Shown: positions 28,654-36,790, counted from the stretch's first letter. The stretch is DNA of 64,000 bases from Paludibacteraceae bacterium (GCA_017559385.1 JAFYSK010000068.1:1-64000); one strand, 5' to 3'. Notes: generated by a model not told the origin, from the letters alone. Program-made: numbers and translations.

Positions 28654-29850
28654 AAAGACTTCGTTGGCAACCTCTTGAAGTTGCTCGGACGTTATCTTCT
28701 GCACTTTAGCAAAAGTCTCTTGCCATTGTGGAGCACGGTGGTGATAAAGCATCTGTTTAGCCATCGCCAGAGCATTATTCTCTTGATTTTCCGCTGAGAT
28801 AGCCAGCTGCCCTTGTAACTGACTAAGAGCACGTTGCAACTGAGCAGAAGTGAGACGCACATCGCGGAGTTTTTTAAGTTCAGCATGAACAAGTTCCAAA
28901 CATTGATCCTTGTGCTGTGGTTCGCAAGCCAAATAAATATTCCAATAGCCTGTATCACTAAGCGGTACAGCTTGTGAATCAATATTGTACACCAATCCGT
29001 ATTTCTCTCGCAGACTAAGGTATAGACGGCTGGACATACTGCCTCCTCCCAAAATATTATTCAGCAAGAACATTGTCAGCTGCTTTGGATGACCAATAGG
29101 AAAACAATTCGAACCCAGCATGATATGGGTCTGATGGGTATGCCGACGGTAGATACGCTCCTTAGCACTGGTCAAACTAGACGGACTAGACACACTAGTT
29201 GAACTAGATACAGTAGCCAAATGACCTAACTCTTTTTCCGCCGCAGCAATCACCTGCTTGGGGCTTACATTTCCCAACACAAACAGCACCATGCGCTCTG
29301 GACGATAATGCTGTGCCATCCAGTCAAGAGGATACTCTGGCGATTTAGAGATACGCTTAAGCGTCTTTTTAGTGCCTAATATAGGCATCGCTAAAGTACT
29401 ACCCTCAAATATCAAATTTTCAAAATCATCGTAAATCAGTTCGCTAGGCGAGTCGTTGTAGCTCTCAATTTCGTCTAAAATAACGGTCACCTCTTTGTCG
29501 GTCTCCCTCTTGAGAAATGTAGGACGCAACACCATATCTGCCAACAAATGGAGGGTGGTGCGAAAATGATTATTCAGCGTAGCCGCATAGAATGTAGTTT
29601 CCTCCTTGGTGGTATAGGCATTGATCTCACCTCCAATTCCCTCGATATGATTGATGATTTGACGGGCGCTGTAATGCTCAGTTCCTTTGAACAAACAGTG
29701 CTCAATATAGTGCGCCATACCATTTTCTTCAGGCAGTTCGTGGCGCGTACCCGCTCCTATCATCAGACCCACATAAACGACGGGCGAAGCAGTCTGACGA
29801 TGCACAATTTGCACGCCATTGGTTAAATTATGATAAAAAGTTTCGTACAT
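28618..29850 (-). CDS. M16-family (insulinase-like) zinc peptidase
   Basis: 410 residues, the usual length for a single-chain processing-peptidase-type M16 protein. The inverted zinc motif reads HYIEHCLFKG (HxxEH) with the distal Glu region TKEETTFYAAT. The second half carries the M16C-type R/Y region (LGGGSMSSRLYLSLREKYGLVYNID). There is no signal peptide, so it is cytosolic or periplasm-unprocessed; it degrades peptides. A Ser-rich linker (ATVSSSTSVSSPSSLTSAKE) joins the halves; it is encoded by the degenerate repeated triplet-like stretch around 29170-29220. I see no standard promoter upstream. Confidence 0.9.
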   Translation of the reverse strand: MYETFYHNLTNGVQIVHRQTASPVVYVGLMIGAGTRHELPEENGMAHYIEHCLFKGTEHYSARQIINHIEGIGGEINAYTTKEETTFYAATLNNHFRTTLHLLADMVLRPTFLKRETDKEVTVILDEIESYNDSPSELIYDDFENLIFEGSTLAMPILGTKKTLKRISKSPEYPLDWMAQHYRPERMVLFVLGNVSPKQVIAAAEKELGHLATVSSSTSVSSPSSLTSAKERIYRRHTHQTHIMLGSNCFPIGHPKQLTMFLLNNILGGGSMSSRLYLSLREKYGLVYNIDSQAVPLSDTGYWNIYLACEPQHKDQCLELVHAELKKLRDVRLTSAQLQRALSQLQGQLAISAENQENNALAMAKQMLYHHRAPQWQETFAKVQKITSEQLQEVANEVFDTNKIATLQYA

Positions 29851-29873
29851 TTTACTTTTTTTGTTCAGTTTTC

Positions 29874-29904
29874 TTGCGTATATGCAATATTTTTAGTACT
29901 TTTG
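29874..29904 (+). promoter_or_regulatory. Promoter of tRNA-Leu(TAG)
   Basis: TTG 29874-29876, 20-nt spacer, TACTTTTG 29897-29904, 13 nt before the tRNA. Confidence 0.83.
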
Positions 29905-29917
29905 CACCCGATTTCAC

Positions 29918-29999
29918 GCGGCATTGGCGGAATTGGTAGACGCGCTAGACTTAGGATCTAGTTTCGAGAGGAGTGAAGGTTCGAGTCCTTTATGCCGCA
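29918..29999 (+). tRNA. tRNA-Leu, anticodon TAG
   Basis: Acceptor GCGGCAT / ATGCCGC, anticodon stem CTAGA / TCTAG with loop CTTAGGA (anticodon TAG), a long variable arm (type II tRNA), T-arm around GGTTCGAGTCC, discriminator A. CCA is not encoded. Confidence 0.94.
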
Positions 30000-30002
30000 C
30001 AT

Positions 30003-30024
30003 CGGGTCGCAAGACCCGTTTTTT
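30003..30024 (+). terminator. Terminator or attenuator after tRNA-Leu
   Basis: CGGGTC, GCAA (GNRA) loop, GACCCG, then six T, starting three bases after the tRNA. The lipoprotein gene 23 nt downstream has no separate visible promoter, so it may depend on read-through. Confidence 0.88.
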
Positions 30025-30046
30025 GTATCATCTATTTTTTAATTCT

Positions 30047-30610
30047 ATGAAGAAATCATTCCTTTTATTGTTCGTAGTTTTTGCTACATTCATGACCAGT
30101 TGCAGCGGTTGGTTAACAGGTAAGTCCGATCATAGTCCAGAGATATATTCATCCCTTTTCTTTGTTAACCCTGTATTTAATGGTGACTCATTAATTGGTG
30201 CTCAAGACACAATAGCTGTGGTTAACGACCCTACAGATGATTCTTATGAACTAACCGACACTATCTATATTGGTGATACTGTGGTTTTTGCAAACACTTA
30301 TTACGCCTACGAAAATGATTTGGTGGCAGTGCAAATAAGTTGGGATAGCTTGCGTATGAACCTCTGGTACAACTTGTCAGAAGATATTCAAAAAGTATTA
30401 ACTAGTAGCTCTGACGTAGAAAGAGGACGTCTCTATTTCCAACCTGGTTACAACCGCGTATCCTTCCCTATTTACTTCACTCCTATTCAAAAAGGAGGTA
30501 TGACCATCAAATTGGCGGTAGAGAGTACTTCAGAAGCATATCCAATCAATTCTGCGCTCATCTATATTCCTGTAAAAGAGCACGTTGCGGATAGCATTCA
30601 AGCCAACTAA
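30047..30610 (+). CDS. Unrecognised lipoprotein
   Basis: 187 residues that I do not recognise. The lipoprotein signal is KKSFLLLFVVFATFMTSC with Cys at about 20. The mature part is acidic and beta-rich (repeated D-T-I and YIGDTVVFANTYYAYENDLV segments), suggesting a small Ig-like or jelly-roll fold. An upstream in-frame start at 29924 would lie inside the tRNA, so ATG 30047 is the start. It lies just after the tRNA-Leu terminator, and its last 4 bases overlap the convergent mazG gene. Confidence 0.75.
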   Translation: MKKSFLLLFVVFATFMTSCSGWLTGKSDHSPEIYSSLFFVNPVFNGDSLIGAQDTIAVVNDPTDDSYELTDTIYIGDTVVFANTYYAYENDLVAVQISWDSLRMNLWYNLSEDIQKVLTSSSDVERGRLYFQPGYNRVSFPIYFTPIQKGGMTIKLAVESTSEAYPINSALIYIPVKEHVADSIQAN

Positions 30611-31389
30611 AGTTGGGTTTTGGCTTCTTGCCAAAGAGCTTCCATCTCGTCTAGGGTCATGTCTTTAAGAGACAGGCCCTTTTCTTTTGCCTTTTGTTCA
30701 ATATAGTTGAAGCGTTTGATAAACTTAGCATTGGTTTTCTCCAACGCATTATCAGGACGGATCTTGTACAAACGTGCCGCATTAACAAGTGCAAAGAACA
30801 AATCGCCCATCTCATCCGTAGCCTTCTCCTCATCCATATTCTCTACCTCTGCTTCAAACTCAGTTATTTCCTCTTTTACCTTCGCCCACACATCCTGTGG
30901 TTTTTCCCAGTCAAATCCCACATTGGCAGCTTTATCCTGAATACGGTATGCCTTGACTAGTGCTGGCAGTGCCTGAGGAATGCCCGCAAGAACGGTCTTG
31001 TTTCCATCTTTTTCTTTAAGTTTAACTTGCTCCCAAAGTTTAGATACCTCGTCTGCATTCTCCACTGCTTGCTCACCATAGACATGAGGATGACGGAAAA
31101 TGAGTTTATCGGCAATCTTATTGCAAACATCTGCTATATCAAAAGCCCCTTTCTCGCTTCCAATCTTGGCATAAAACACAACATGCAAGAGTACATCACC
31201 AAGCTCTTTGGCTATCTCATTCATGTCGTCTTTGATAAGCGCTGAAGCTAATTCATATGTTTCTTCGATGGTATTTTGACGAAGGGACTCGAAGGTTTGT
31301 TTTCTATCCCAAGGACATTTCTCACGCAGTTCGTCCATGATCGTCAACAGGCGATCAAAAGCTTTGAGTTGTTCTTCACGATTATTCAT
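30607..31389 (-). CDS. mazG: Nucleoside triphosphate pyrophosphohydrolase MazG
   Basis: 260 residues with two MazG folds. The N-terminal one carries REKCPWDRKQTFESL, the metal-binding EETYELASALIKDD and KELGDVLLHVVFYAKIG. The C-terminal one carries KEEITEFEAEVE and DEMGDLFFALVNAARLY. It hydrolyses NTPs to NMP and pyrophosphate, cleaning nucleotide pools. It is the last gene of a three-gene minus-strand operon after the DUF59 and LpxH-like genes. The stop overlaps the converging lipoprotein gene by 4 bp. Confidence 0.93.
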   Translation of the reverse strand: MNNREEQLKAFDRLLTIMDELREKCPWDRKQTFESLRQNTIEETYELASALIKDDMNEIAKELGDVLLHVVFYAKIGSEKGAFDIADVCNKIADKLIFRHPHVYGEQAVENADEVSKLWEQVKLKEKDGNKTVLAGIPQALPALVKAYRIQDKAANVGFDWEKPQDVWAKVKEEITEFEAEVENMDEEKATDEMGDLFFALVNAARLYKIRPDNALEKTNAKFIKRFNYIEQKAKEKGLSLKDMTLDEMEALWQEAKTQL

Positions 31390-31400
31390 ATATTTGAAGT

Positions 31401-32207
31401 TTAGAAGTTCAGGGAGTCAGGAGTATCATAATTATTCATCACGATTATTCCTTGTTCATCCAATTGTGCGTATGTGAACATTCGCCAGCAGTCACCTAGT
31501 ATCATCAGCCGGCTATCACGGCTCAACATCAAGTCCAGTTCAATATGGCGATGACCAAACACATACAAGTCATGATGATTACCCGCTTGCTCTAGCTCTT
31601 TGGCATAAAGCACTAGTTCTTCCTTGTCTTCGCCCTTGTATGGATAGGTGCCATCTTTCTCTTTTAAGCGACTCTTCTTGGCCCATTCATAGCCAAACTC
31701 GTTGCCCCACGAAGCTGGCAACAGACGGAAAAAGAACTGCATCACCGGATTATGAAAGACCCTACGAAGGAAGATAAACTGCTTGATTTTCTTTTGTATC
31801 TTAGCAGGCAATTGATTCAGGTAATTCTTAGGTACTAAGCCGTCGCCATGTGCCAAAAAAATTCGTTTGCCATAACATGTAATAGTCTCCGGCTTTCTAT
31901 GAATCATCATTCCAGTCTGCTCGGCCAACCAGCCAAAAGTCCAAATATCGTGATTACCTATAAAGAAGTGCACCTCAATCCCTTTCTCAGTTATCTTCTT
32001 GATTGTCTGCAAGAAAGGACGATATTGCTCTTTGGTTTTATCTTGCCAGAAGAACTCGCACCAAAAATCGAAGATATCTCCTAGCATATAGATAGCCGTA
32101 GCATCTTGCTCCATAGTGCGAAGCATATGGATGAGGGTCTGCTGGTGGGCTAGTGGATTGTCTATTGCCCTAGATCCTAGATGTGCGTCGGAGAGAAAGT
32201 AGATCAT
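31401..32207 (-). CDS. lpxH: UDP-2,3-diacylglucosamine diphosphatase-like metallophosphoesterase
   Basis: About 268 residues of the calcineurin-like phosphoesterase fold. Metal-binding blocks are LSDAHLGSRA (DxH), LGDIFDFWCEFFW, IGNHDIW, AHGDGLVP and FGHRHIELD. The pattern and length fit LpxH, which cleaves UDP-2,3-diacyl-GlcN to lipid X in lipid A synthesis at the inner membrane. The longer reading frame back to 32234 would be encoded by intergenic repeat and mini-hairpin DNA (32210-32245), so the start is placed at ATG 32207 (MIYFLSDAH). Confidence 0.85.
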   Translation of the reverse strand: MIYFLSDAHLGSRAIDNPLAHQQTLIHMLRTMEQDATAIYMLGDIFDFWCEFFWQDKTKEQYRPFLQTIKKITEKGIEVHFFIGNHDIWTFGWLAEQTGMMIHRKPETITCYGKRIFLAHGDGLVPKNYLNQLPAKIQKKIKQFIFLRRVFHNPVMQFFFRLLPASWGNEFGYEWAKKSRLKEKDGTYPYKGEDKEELVLYAKELEQAGNHHDLYVFGHRHIELDLMLSRDSRLMILGDCWRMFTYAQLDEQGIIVMNNYDTPDSLNF

Positions 32208-32227
32208 TCGTTTAGTGTTTAGTGGAC

Positions 32228-32240
32228 GCGGCAAAGCCGC
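32228..32240. repeat. 13-nt mini-hairpin GCGGC-aaa-GCCGC
   Basis: Lies between the DUF59 and LpxH genes, flanked by gtgtttagtggac and tac. A 19-nt block containing it is identical at 63746-63764, and its flanks match those of the different hairpin at 56784-56796. Confidence 0.8.
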
Positions 32241-32253
32241 TACTATTTAGTGT

Positions 32254-32568
32254 TTAGAGGAAGCCGAGTTCGAGTTTAGCTTCCTCGGACATCATGTCCT
32301 TGTTCCACTCTGGTTCAAAAACAATATTGACATTCACCGTATCAATACCATCTACCGAGCCTACCTTTTGCTTAACATCTTCCACAAGAAAATCTGCCGC
32401 AGGGCAGTTAGGAGCGGTCAACGTCATATCTATATTGCAAGTACCATCCCCTGGCAAGTCTATACGATAAATAAGCCCCAATTCGTATATATTAACAGGT
32501 ATCTCAGGGTCATATACCGTTTTTATCATTCGCAGGACTTGCTCTTCCAGTTGCAAAAATTCGTTCAT
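32254..32568 (-). CDS. DUF59/MIP18-family Fe-S assembly factor (SufT/PaaD-like)
   Basis: About 104 residues. The family block YDPEIPVNIYELGLIY and the cysteine-containing loop TLTAPNCPAADFLVEDV are both present, and the C-terminal VFEPEWNKDMMSEEAKLELGFL is typical. Proteins of this family help mature Fe-S enzymes; the exact client is unknown. Starts are possible at 32583 (GTG), 32580 and 32568. The promoter at 32595-32625 puts the transcript start near 32588, so ATG 32568, with GGAA upstream, is preferred. First gene of the operon with lpxH and mazG. Confidence 0.83.
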   Translation of the reverse strand: MNEFLQLEEQVLRMIKTVYDPEIPVNIYELGLIYRIDLPGDGTCNIDMTLTAPNCPAADFLVEDVKQKVGSVDGIDTVNVNIVFEPEWNKDMMSEEAKLELGFL

Positions 32569-32594
32569 ATTATATTCCATCACAAATTATGGTG

Positions 32595-32625
32595 CAAAGA
32601 TACTGCTTTTTTAGCAAATACACAA
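32595..32625 (-). promoter_or_regulatory. Promoter of the DUF59-lpxH-mazG operon
   Basis: On the minus strand: TTG (32623-32625), 20-nt spacer, TATCTTTG (32595-32602). Confidence 0.82.
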
Positions 32626-32702
32626 AAGTTTTGGCAAATAAATACATAATCTTGTAAAGATGATGTATTGTCAAAATCACACAAGCAGCCGTATAGACTC
32701 GG

Positions 32703-32746
32703 TCAGCTTCCAATCAGCTTCCAATCAGCTTCTGATCAGCTTCCAA
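32703..32746 (+). repeat. Four tandem 11-bp repeats
   Basis: The unit tcagcttccaa occurs four times, the third copy with tga instead of caa at its end. It lies in the 470-bp gene-free stretch 32584-33054. That stretch otherwise holds the minus-strand promoter, a small hairpin at 32765-32785 (AGGCATT / AATGCCT) and the mraZ control region. Confidence 0.85.
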
Positions 32747-32940
32747 TGAAAACAGAGGGCAAAACAAAGGCATTGCGCAAATGCCTCTCACAATAAAAGC
32801 TAATAGACAGAAAAATACAACAAAATTACACCACTTTTCCCCACCACTACTAATAAACTCTATAATACATTGAATATCTTACACTTAATCTGTTGATAAC
32901 TTTACTGAAAATCCACTTATAAGCATACTGAAAATTTTTT

Positions 32941-32960
32941 TGTGGGGAAATGTGGGGAAT
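32941..32960 (+). promoter_or_regulatory. Likely MraZ operator: two 10-bp direct repeats
   Basis: TGTGGGGAAA is followed at once by TGTGGGGAAT. Tandem TGGG-containing boxes upstream of mraZ are the known binding sites of MraZ in other bacteria. Here they cover the -33 position of the mraZ promoter, as expected for autorepression. An inverted relative (TTTTCCCCACC) lies at 32835-32845. Confidence 0.72.
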
Positions 32961-32975
32961 ATCAAATATTTTTTG

Positions 32976-32983
32976 TACCTTTG
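32976..32983 (+). promoter_or_regulatory. -7 element of the division/cell-wall cluster promoter
   Basis: TACCTTTG at 32976-32983. The expected TTG about 20 nt upstream is replaced by the G-rich operator boxes, suggesting an activator-dependent or strongly regulated promoter. Confidence 0.7.
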
Positions 32984-33054
32984 CAGCGAAATTAAAAAAA
33001 CGGCTAAAATCGGTTCGTTTCGGTTAATATCGATTAAGCGGTGAAGATAAGAGT

Positions 33055-33510
33055 ATGAACACATTTATTGGTAAAATAGAAGCTCGATTAGATAGCAAGG
33101 GTAGAACCTTTGTTCCCGCTCAGTATCGCAAGATCTTAGTGGAGATGGGTTCTAGCCATATTATCATGCGTCGCGATACGGATAACGCGTGTATCATCTT
33201 CTACCCCGAGCATGTGTGGCAAGCCAAGGTAAGCGAACTACGCAACGCGTTGGACGAATGGAATCCAGAGGACCAAATGCTATTGATGCAATTCATGTCA
33301 GAGGCAGAGATCCTAGACATGGACGCACAAGGACGCGTACTTCTGCAAAAAAAGCACCTAGAGATGATTGGCGCAGAGCAGGATATTGTATTTGTGGGAA
33401 TGCTTGACCGCATTGCAGTATGGAATCCTGAAGTCTTTGCTGACAAGCAAATGCCAACACAGGATCTTGCATCGCTCATTAGACAAAGAATGAAAAAGAC
33501 AAATGCCTAA
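33055..33510 (+). CDS. mraZ: Transcriptional regulator MraZ
   Basis: 151 residues with two SpoVT/AbrB-like half-domains: the first with IEARLDSKGRTFVPAQYRK, the second with AEILDMDAQGRVLLQKKHLE (the DxxGR signature occurs in each). MraZ forms a ring and represses the division/cell-wall cluster that it heads by binding TGGG-type repeats, which are present at 32941-32960. Length and position are standard. Confidence 0.95.
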   Translation: MNTFIGKIEARLDSKGRTFVPAQYRKILVEMGSSHIIMRRDTDNACIIFYPEHVWQAKVSELRNALDEWNPEDQMLLMQFMSEAEILDMDAQGRVLLQKKHLEMIGAEQDIVFVGMLDRIAVWNPEVFADKQMPTQDLASLIRQRMKKTNA

Positions 33511-33532
33511 AACCTAAAATAAACAAAACCTA

Positions 33533-33604
33533 ACTATTGAAAGTTGAAAGTCTAATGTCTAGAGTTAAAAGTTGAAAGTCAAACGTTGAAAATCAAAAGT
33601 TGGA
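33533..33604 (+). repeat. Degenerate 7-bp repeats between mraZ and rsmH
   Basis: Units of the gttgaaa / agtctaa type run up to the rsmH start. They read through in frame with rsmH but are unlikely to be translated. Confidence 0.7.
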
Positions 33605-33609
33605 AGCTG

Positions 33610-34620
33610 ATGAACGAAGACAAGGACAAACAAACTGTTGAGTACCACATCCCAGCCATGCTCAACGAGACGATCCTCGGGTTGAAGATTCAGCCCGGGG
33701 GCATCTATGTGGATGTAACCCTAGGCGGAGGCGGACACACAAGCGCTATTCTTGAGGCCCTTCAGGAGGTTCAGATGGGTTCAGGAGTTCAGGAGTCCAG
33801 AAGTGGAAGATTGTATTCCTTTGATCAGGACTTGGACGCACTCGAGAACGCTCGCCTATTAGGCATAGATAAGCATGAGAATTGGCAGTTCGTACATAGC
33901 AACTTCCGCTACCTACGCAACTTCATGGACTATTATGGTGTTGAGCAAATCAACGGACTCCTAGCCGACCTAGGCGTATCGTTTCACCATTTCGATTGCC
34001 CCGAACGAGGTTTTAGTTTTCGCTACTCAGCTCCACTAGACATGCGCATGAACCAAACAGGAGGCCTCACCGCAGCCGACATCCTGAACACCTATAGCGA
34101 AGAGGAACTCGCGCGCATACTACTTATATATGGTGAACTCAAAAGCGCAAAACCACTGTCCAAACGCATTGTCAAGACACGCGAACAAGCACCACTATTA
34201 CGTACCGAGGACCTTGTTTCAATCGTTTTGGGAAAGAAGGTTCAGGAGTTTAGGAGTTCAGGAGTTCAGGAGTTAGATGTGCCTGCCGCAGCCAAGAAAG
34301 ACATGGCCAAGGTATTCCAAGCTCTGCGCATAGAGGTTAATGACGAGATGGGAGCACTACGCGAAATGTTGATGGCAGCCAAGGATCTGCTCAAACCAGG
34401 AGGACGAATCGCTATACTCACCTATCACTCGCTGGAAGATCGAATCGTGAAAAACTTTCTGCGCTCTGGCAATCTAGATGGCACTATCGAAAAGGATTTT
34501 TATGGTAACATCCTCACGCCATTCAAGGTGCTTGAAAAAGGCCTCACCGCTAGTGTAGATGAAGTAGAACGCAACCCTCGTGCTCGCAGTGCCAAACTAC
34601 GTGTAGCGAAAAAAATATAA
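33610..34620 (+). CDS. rsmH: 16S rRNA (cytosine1402-N4)-methyltransferase RsmH, with repeat-encoded inserts
   Basis: About 336 residues; orthologues are about 300-310. The SAM-binding block is YVDVTLGGGGHTSAIL, with FDQDLDALENA, LLADLGVSFHHFD, GFSFRYSAPLDMRMNQ, and the C-terminal YHSLEDRIVKNF and NPRARSAKLR. It methylates C1402 in the ribosomal P site. Two inserts break the family pattern: about residues 51-67 and about 210-222 (VQEFRSSGVQEL). Both are encoded by 8-bp gttcagga repeats (33761-33806 and 34240-34274). Start ATG 33610 follows a GGAAG and excludes the repeat-encoded upstream extension. Confidence 0.92.
   Translation: MNEDKDKQTVEYHIPAMLNETILGLKIQPGGIYVDVTLGGGGHTSAILEALQEVQMGSGVQESRSGRLYSFDQDLDALENARLLGIDKHENWQFVHSNFRYLRNFMDYYGVEQINGLLADLGVSFHHFDCPERGFSFRYSAPLDMRMNQTGGLTAADILNTYSEEELARILLIYGELKSAKPLSKRIVKTREQAPLLRTEDLVSIVLGKKVQEFRSSGVQELDVPAAAKKDMAKVFQALRIEVNDEMGALREMLMAAKDLLKPGGRIAILTYHSLEDRIVKNFLRSGNLDGTIEKDFYGNILTPFKVLEKGLTASVDEVERNPRARSAKLRVAKKI
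34240..34274 (+). repeat. 8-bp tandem repeats inside rsmH
   Basis: Units gttcagga, gtttagga, gttcagga, gttcagga, then gtt. Because 3 x 8 = 24, the frame is preserved as an 8-residue periodic peptide. A second, shorter array of the same unit is at 33761-33806 in the same gene. Confidence 0.85.
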
Positions 34621-34648
34621 GTATACCAACCATTAAACAGAAACAACT

Positions 34649-34960
34649 ATGGCTAAGTTTTCATTCAAAGAAGTCTTAAGCGGCGATATCCTAACCAAAT
34701 CGTGGCTTCAGCGTCAGTACAAGGTGATATTACTCATCAGTGTACTGATTTTTATGTATATATACAGCGGTTTGCGCGCGCAGCAGCAACTGCAAACACT
34801 CAGTAATTTGCAAAAAGAACTTAACGACGCTAAACTGGTACAACTCAGTCTAAAGGCTCAGTTGATGGACGTTACCCGTCAGTCATCCATCACCCGAATG
34901 CTTTCTGAGCACCAAAGTGATGTTAAACCTAGCAAAACCCCAGTTATCCGAGTACAATGA
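34649..34960 (+). CDS. ftsL: FtsL-like division protein
   Basis: 103 residues with a basic N-terminus, one membrane helix (VILLISVLIFMYIYSGL, about 26-43) and a heptad coiled coil (LQTLSNLQKELNDAKLVQLSLKAQL split over about 49-73). This small bitopic architecture between rsmH and ftsI is that of FtsL, which links FtsB/FtsQ to the FtsWI synthase. Sequence conservation is low in this family, so the call rests on architecture and position. Its stop overlaps the ftsI start by 4 bp. Confidence 0.85.
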   Translation: MAKFSFKEVLSGDILTKSWLQRQYKVILLISVLIFMYIYSGLRAQQQLQTLSNLQKELNDAKLVQLSLKAQLMDVTRQSSITRMLSEHQSDVKPSKTPVIRVQ

Positions 34961-36768
34961 GCGAGAATGTTAAATATACCATCCTACGATTTGCAGCAGT
35001 ATTTGGCATTATTCTGTTGCTCTTCGTTGTTGTGATTGTACGTATCTTCACGCTACAAACGGTGCACCGCGAGAACCTGGAGGCGCTGGTAGCACACCGC
35101 GACTCAGTGTACAAGGTGGAAAAGGCTATCCGCGGCAATATATACGACTGCCAAGGCCGACTACTAGCCAGCAGTGTTCCCCAGTATAGTATCCACATGG
35201 ACACGCGCGTAGAGGCCCTACATCTGGATAACGGCAAACTCTTCAAGCAATATGTGGACAGCATGGCAGAAGGCTTGAGCCGCATCGTAGGCGACCAAAG
35301 CAAAGAGGAATACAAGGCCAAAATGGTACGCGCATTCCATGCCAAAACCGTCAAGCAGCAAGATATTCGCCTGACAACTGAGCGTATCTCCTATGCTCAA
35401 CTCAAGGAAATCAAGAAGCTCCCCCTTATTCGTCGAGGCGTTTACAAGAGTGGCTTCTACTATGTTGATCTCAATCGCCGCGTCAAGCCTTTCAACAGCC
35501 TAGGCAGCCGTACTATCGGTGGTATCTATGCCAAGAGTGGCCAGGGCAATGCCGGACTTGAACTCCGATTTGACGAGTATCTACAGGGCGAAGATGGCAA
35601 ATCAATTCGCCAGCGTGTAGCCAATGAATGGGCCTTTATCCCTATCAAAGACAAGAAGAACGGTTGCGATGTTTATACCACGTTGGACGCCAATCTGCTA
35701 GATATCTGCGAGACCAACCTCAGAGCACGCCTTGAGCACACACAAGCCGATTGGGGTTGCGTTGTGCTGATGGAGACCCAGACGGGCGAGATCAAAGCCA
35801 TGTGTAATCTAGATCTGAACGACAATGGTCAATACCACGAGATAGCCAACCATGCCGTTACGCGTATGGAGCCCGGTTCTACCTTTAAGACGATAGCCCT
35901 GATGGCCGCTATGGACGATGGACATGTTCAGCTCAATGATACGCTACGCGTATGGAAAGATGGTTGGCGCTACCACGGTGCCACCCACCGAGATGCACAC
36001 GCCATGGATACCATCTTCACCGTACGACAAGCCATGGCCACCAGTAGCAATATCGCCCTTGCTAGAATCATCACCAAGGCATACAAGGGAAGCGCCAAAA
36101 GCTTTGTTAACAAGCTTCGTCAAATGGGTCTAACCGACAGCATTGACTATATCATACCAGGTGCTAGCCAAGCTAAGATACAAGTTCCTAAGGACACCGT
36201 CACTATATCACGCATGGCCTACGGTTACTCCGTAGAACTAAGTCCATTGCAGATACTGACCATTTACAACGCCATTGCCAACAACGGCAAAATGATTGCT
36301 CCTGTGCTGGTTAGCGCCATCAAAGATGGCGACAAGGACATGAAAACTTTCAAGACAAAGGTCATCAACCATAGCATCTGCGATGAGCAGACATTGCAAG
36401 ACATCCGTGCTTGCCTACACGATGTAGTCTGGGACAACGAACTGGGTACTGCATCTACTGGCAAGTGGAGACAACAGAAGGCACAGAGTTCCCTTGTCAA
36501 AATAGCTGGCAAAACGGGTACGGCACAGCTGATAGAAAATGGCAAATACACTAGCCGCAAGCACCGCATGTCCTTCGTTGGATACTTCCCTGAAGACAAC
36601 CCACAGTACACTTGCATCTGTGTCATCAGCAACCCTCGCAATACTGGCTTCTACGATTCCGGATTGGACTGCGGAGGCGTAGTGCGTCGCATTGCCGAGA
36701 GCACCATGATCTACGCTAGCGAATATGTCATTCAAGGCGATCAACTTGTCCTACAGAAAAAGAAATAA
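34957..36768 (+). CDS. ftsI: Septal peptidoglycan transpeptidase (FtsI / PBP3)
   Basis: 603 residues. One N-terminal membrane helix (FAAVFGIILLLFVVVIV) is followed by the class B PBP dimerisation domain (IRGNIYDCQGRLLASS) and the transpeptidase domain. The catalytic triad motifs are SxxK in MEPGSTFKTIAL (Ser about 308), SSN in MATSSNIAL and KTGT in IAGKTGTAQLI. It crosslinks septal wall together with FtsW. There is no C-terminal PASTA domain, which some Bacteroidota FtsI proteins carry; a separate three-PASTA protein is encoded at 57287. Confidence 0.94.
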   Translation: MSENVKYTILRFAAVFGIILLLFVVVIVRIFTLQTVHRENLEALVAHRDSVYKVEKAIRGNIYDCQGRLLASSVPQYSIHMDTRVEALHLDNGKLFKQYVDSMAEGLSRIVGDQSKEEYKAKMVRAFHAKTVKQQDIRLTTERISYAQLKEIKKLPLIRRGVYKSGFYYVDLNRRVKPFNSLGSRTIGGIYAKSGQGNAGLELRFDEYLQGEDGKSIRQRVANEWAFIPIKDKKNGCDVYTTLDANLLDICETNLRARLEHTQADWGCVVLMETQTGEIKAMCNLDLNDNGQYHEIANHAVTRMEPGSTFKTIALMAAMDDGHVQLNDTLRVWKDGWRYHGATHRDAHAMDTIFTVRQAMATSSNIALARIITKAYKGSAKSFVNKLRQMGLTDSIDYIIPGASQAKIQVPKDTVTISRMAYGYSVELSPLQILTIYNAIANNGKMIAPVLVSAIKDGDKDMKTFKTKVINHSICDEQTLQDIRACLHDVVWDNELGTASTGKWRQQKAQSSLVKIAGKTGTAQLIENGKYTSRKHRMSFVGYFPEDNPQYTCICVISNPRNTGFYDSGLDCGGVVRRIAESTMIYASEYVIQGDQLVLQKKK

Positions 36769-36790
36769 CCGACTTCAATCCATTCAAAAT

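Noticed and set aside
32890..32906. Possible DnaA boxes near gttgataac / atccacttat
   Set aside because: Matches are imperfect, not clustered, and no dnaA or other origin features are present.
36725..36790. Upstream in-frame starts extending murE, murG, adk, tsaD and others
   Set aside because: In each case the extension lies inside a neighbouring gene, promoter, terminator or repeat array, and the conserved N-terminus begins at the downstream ATG.
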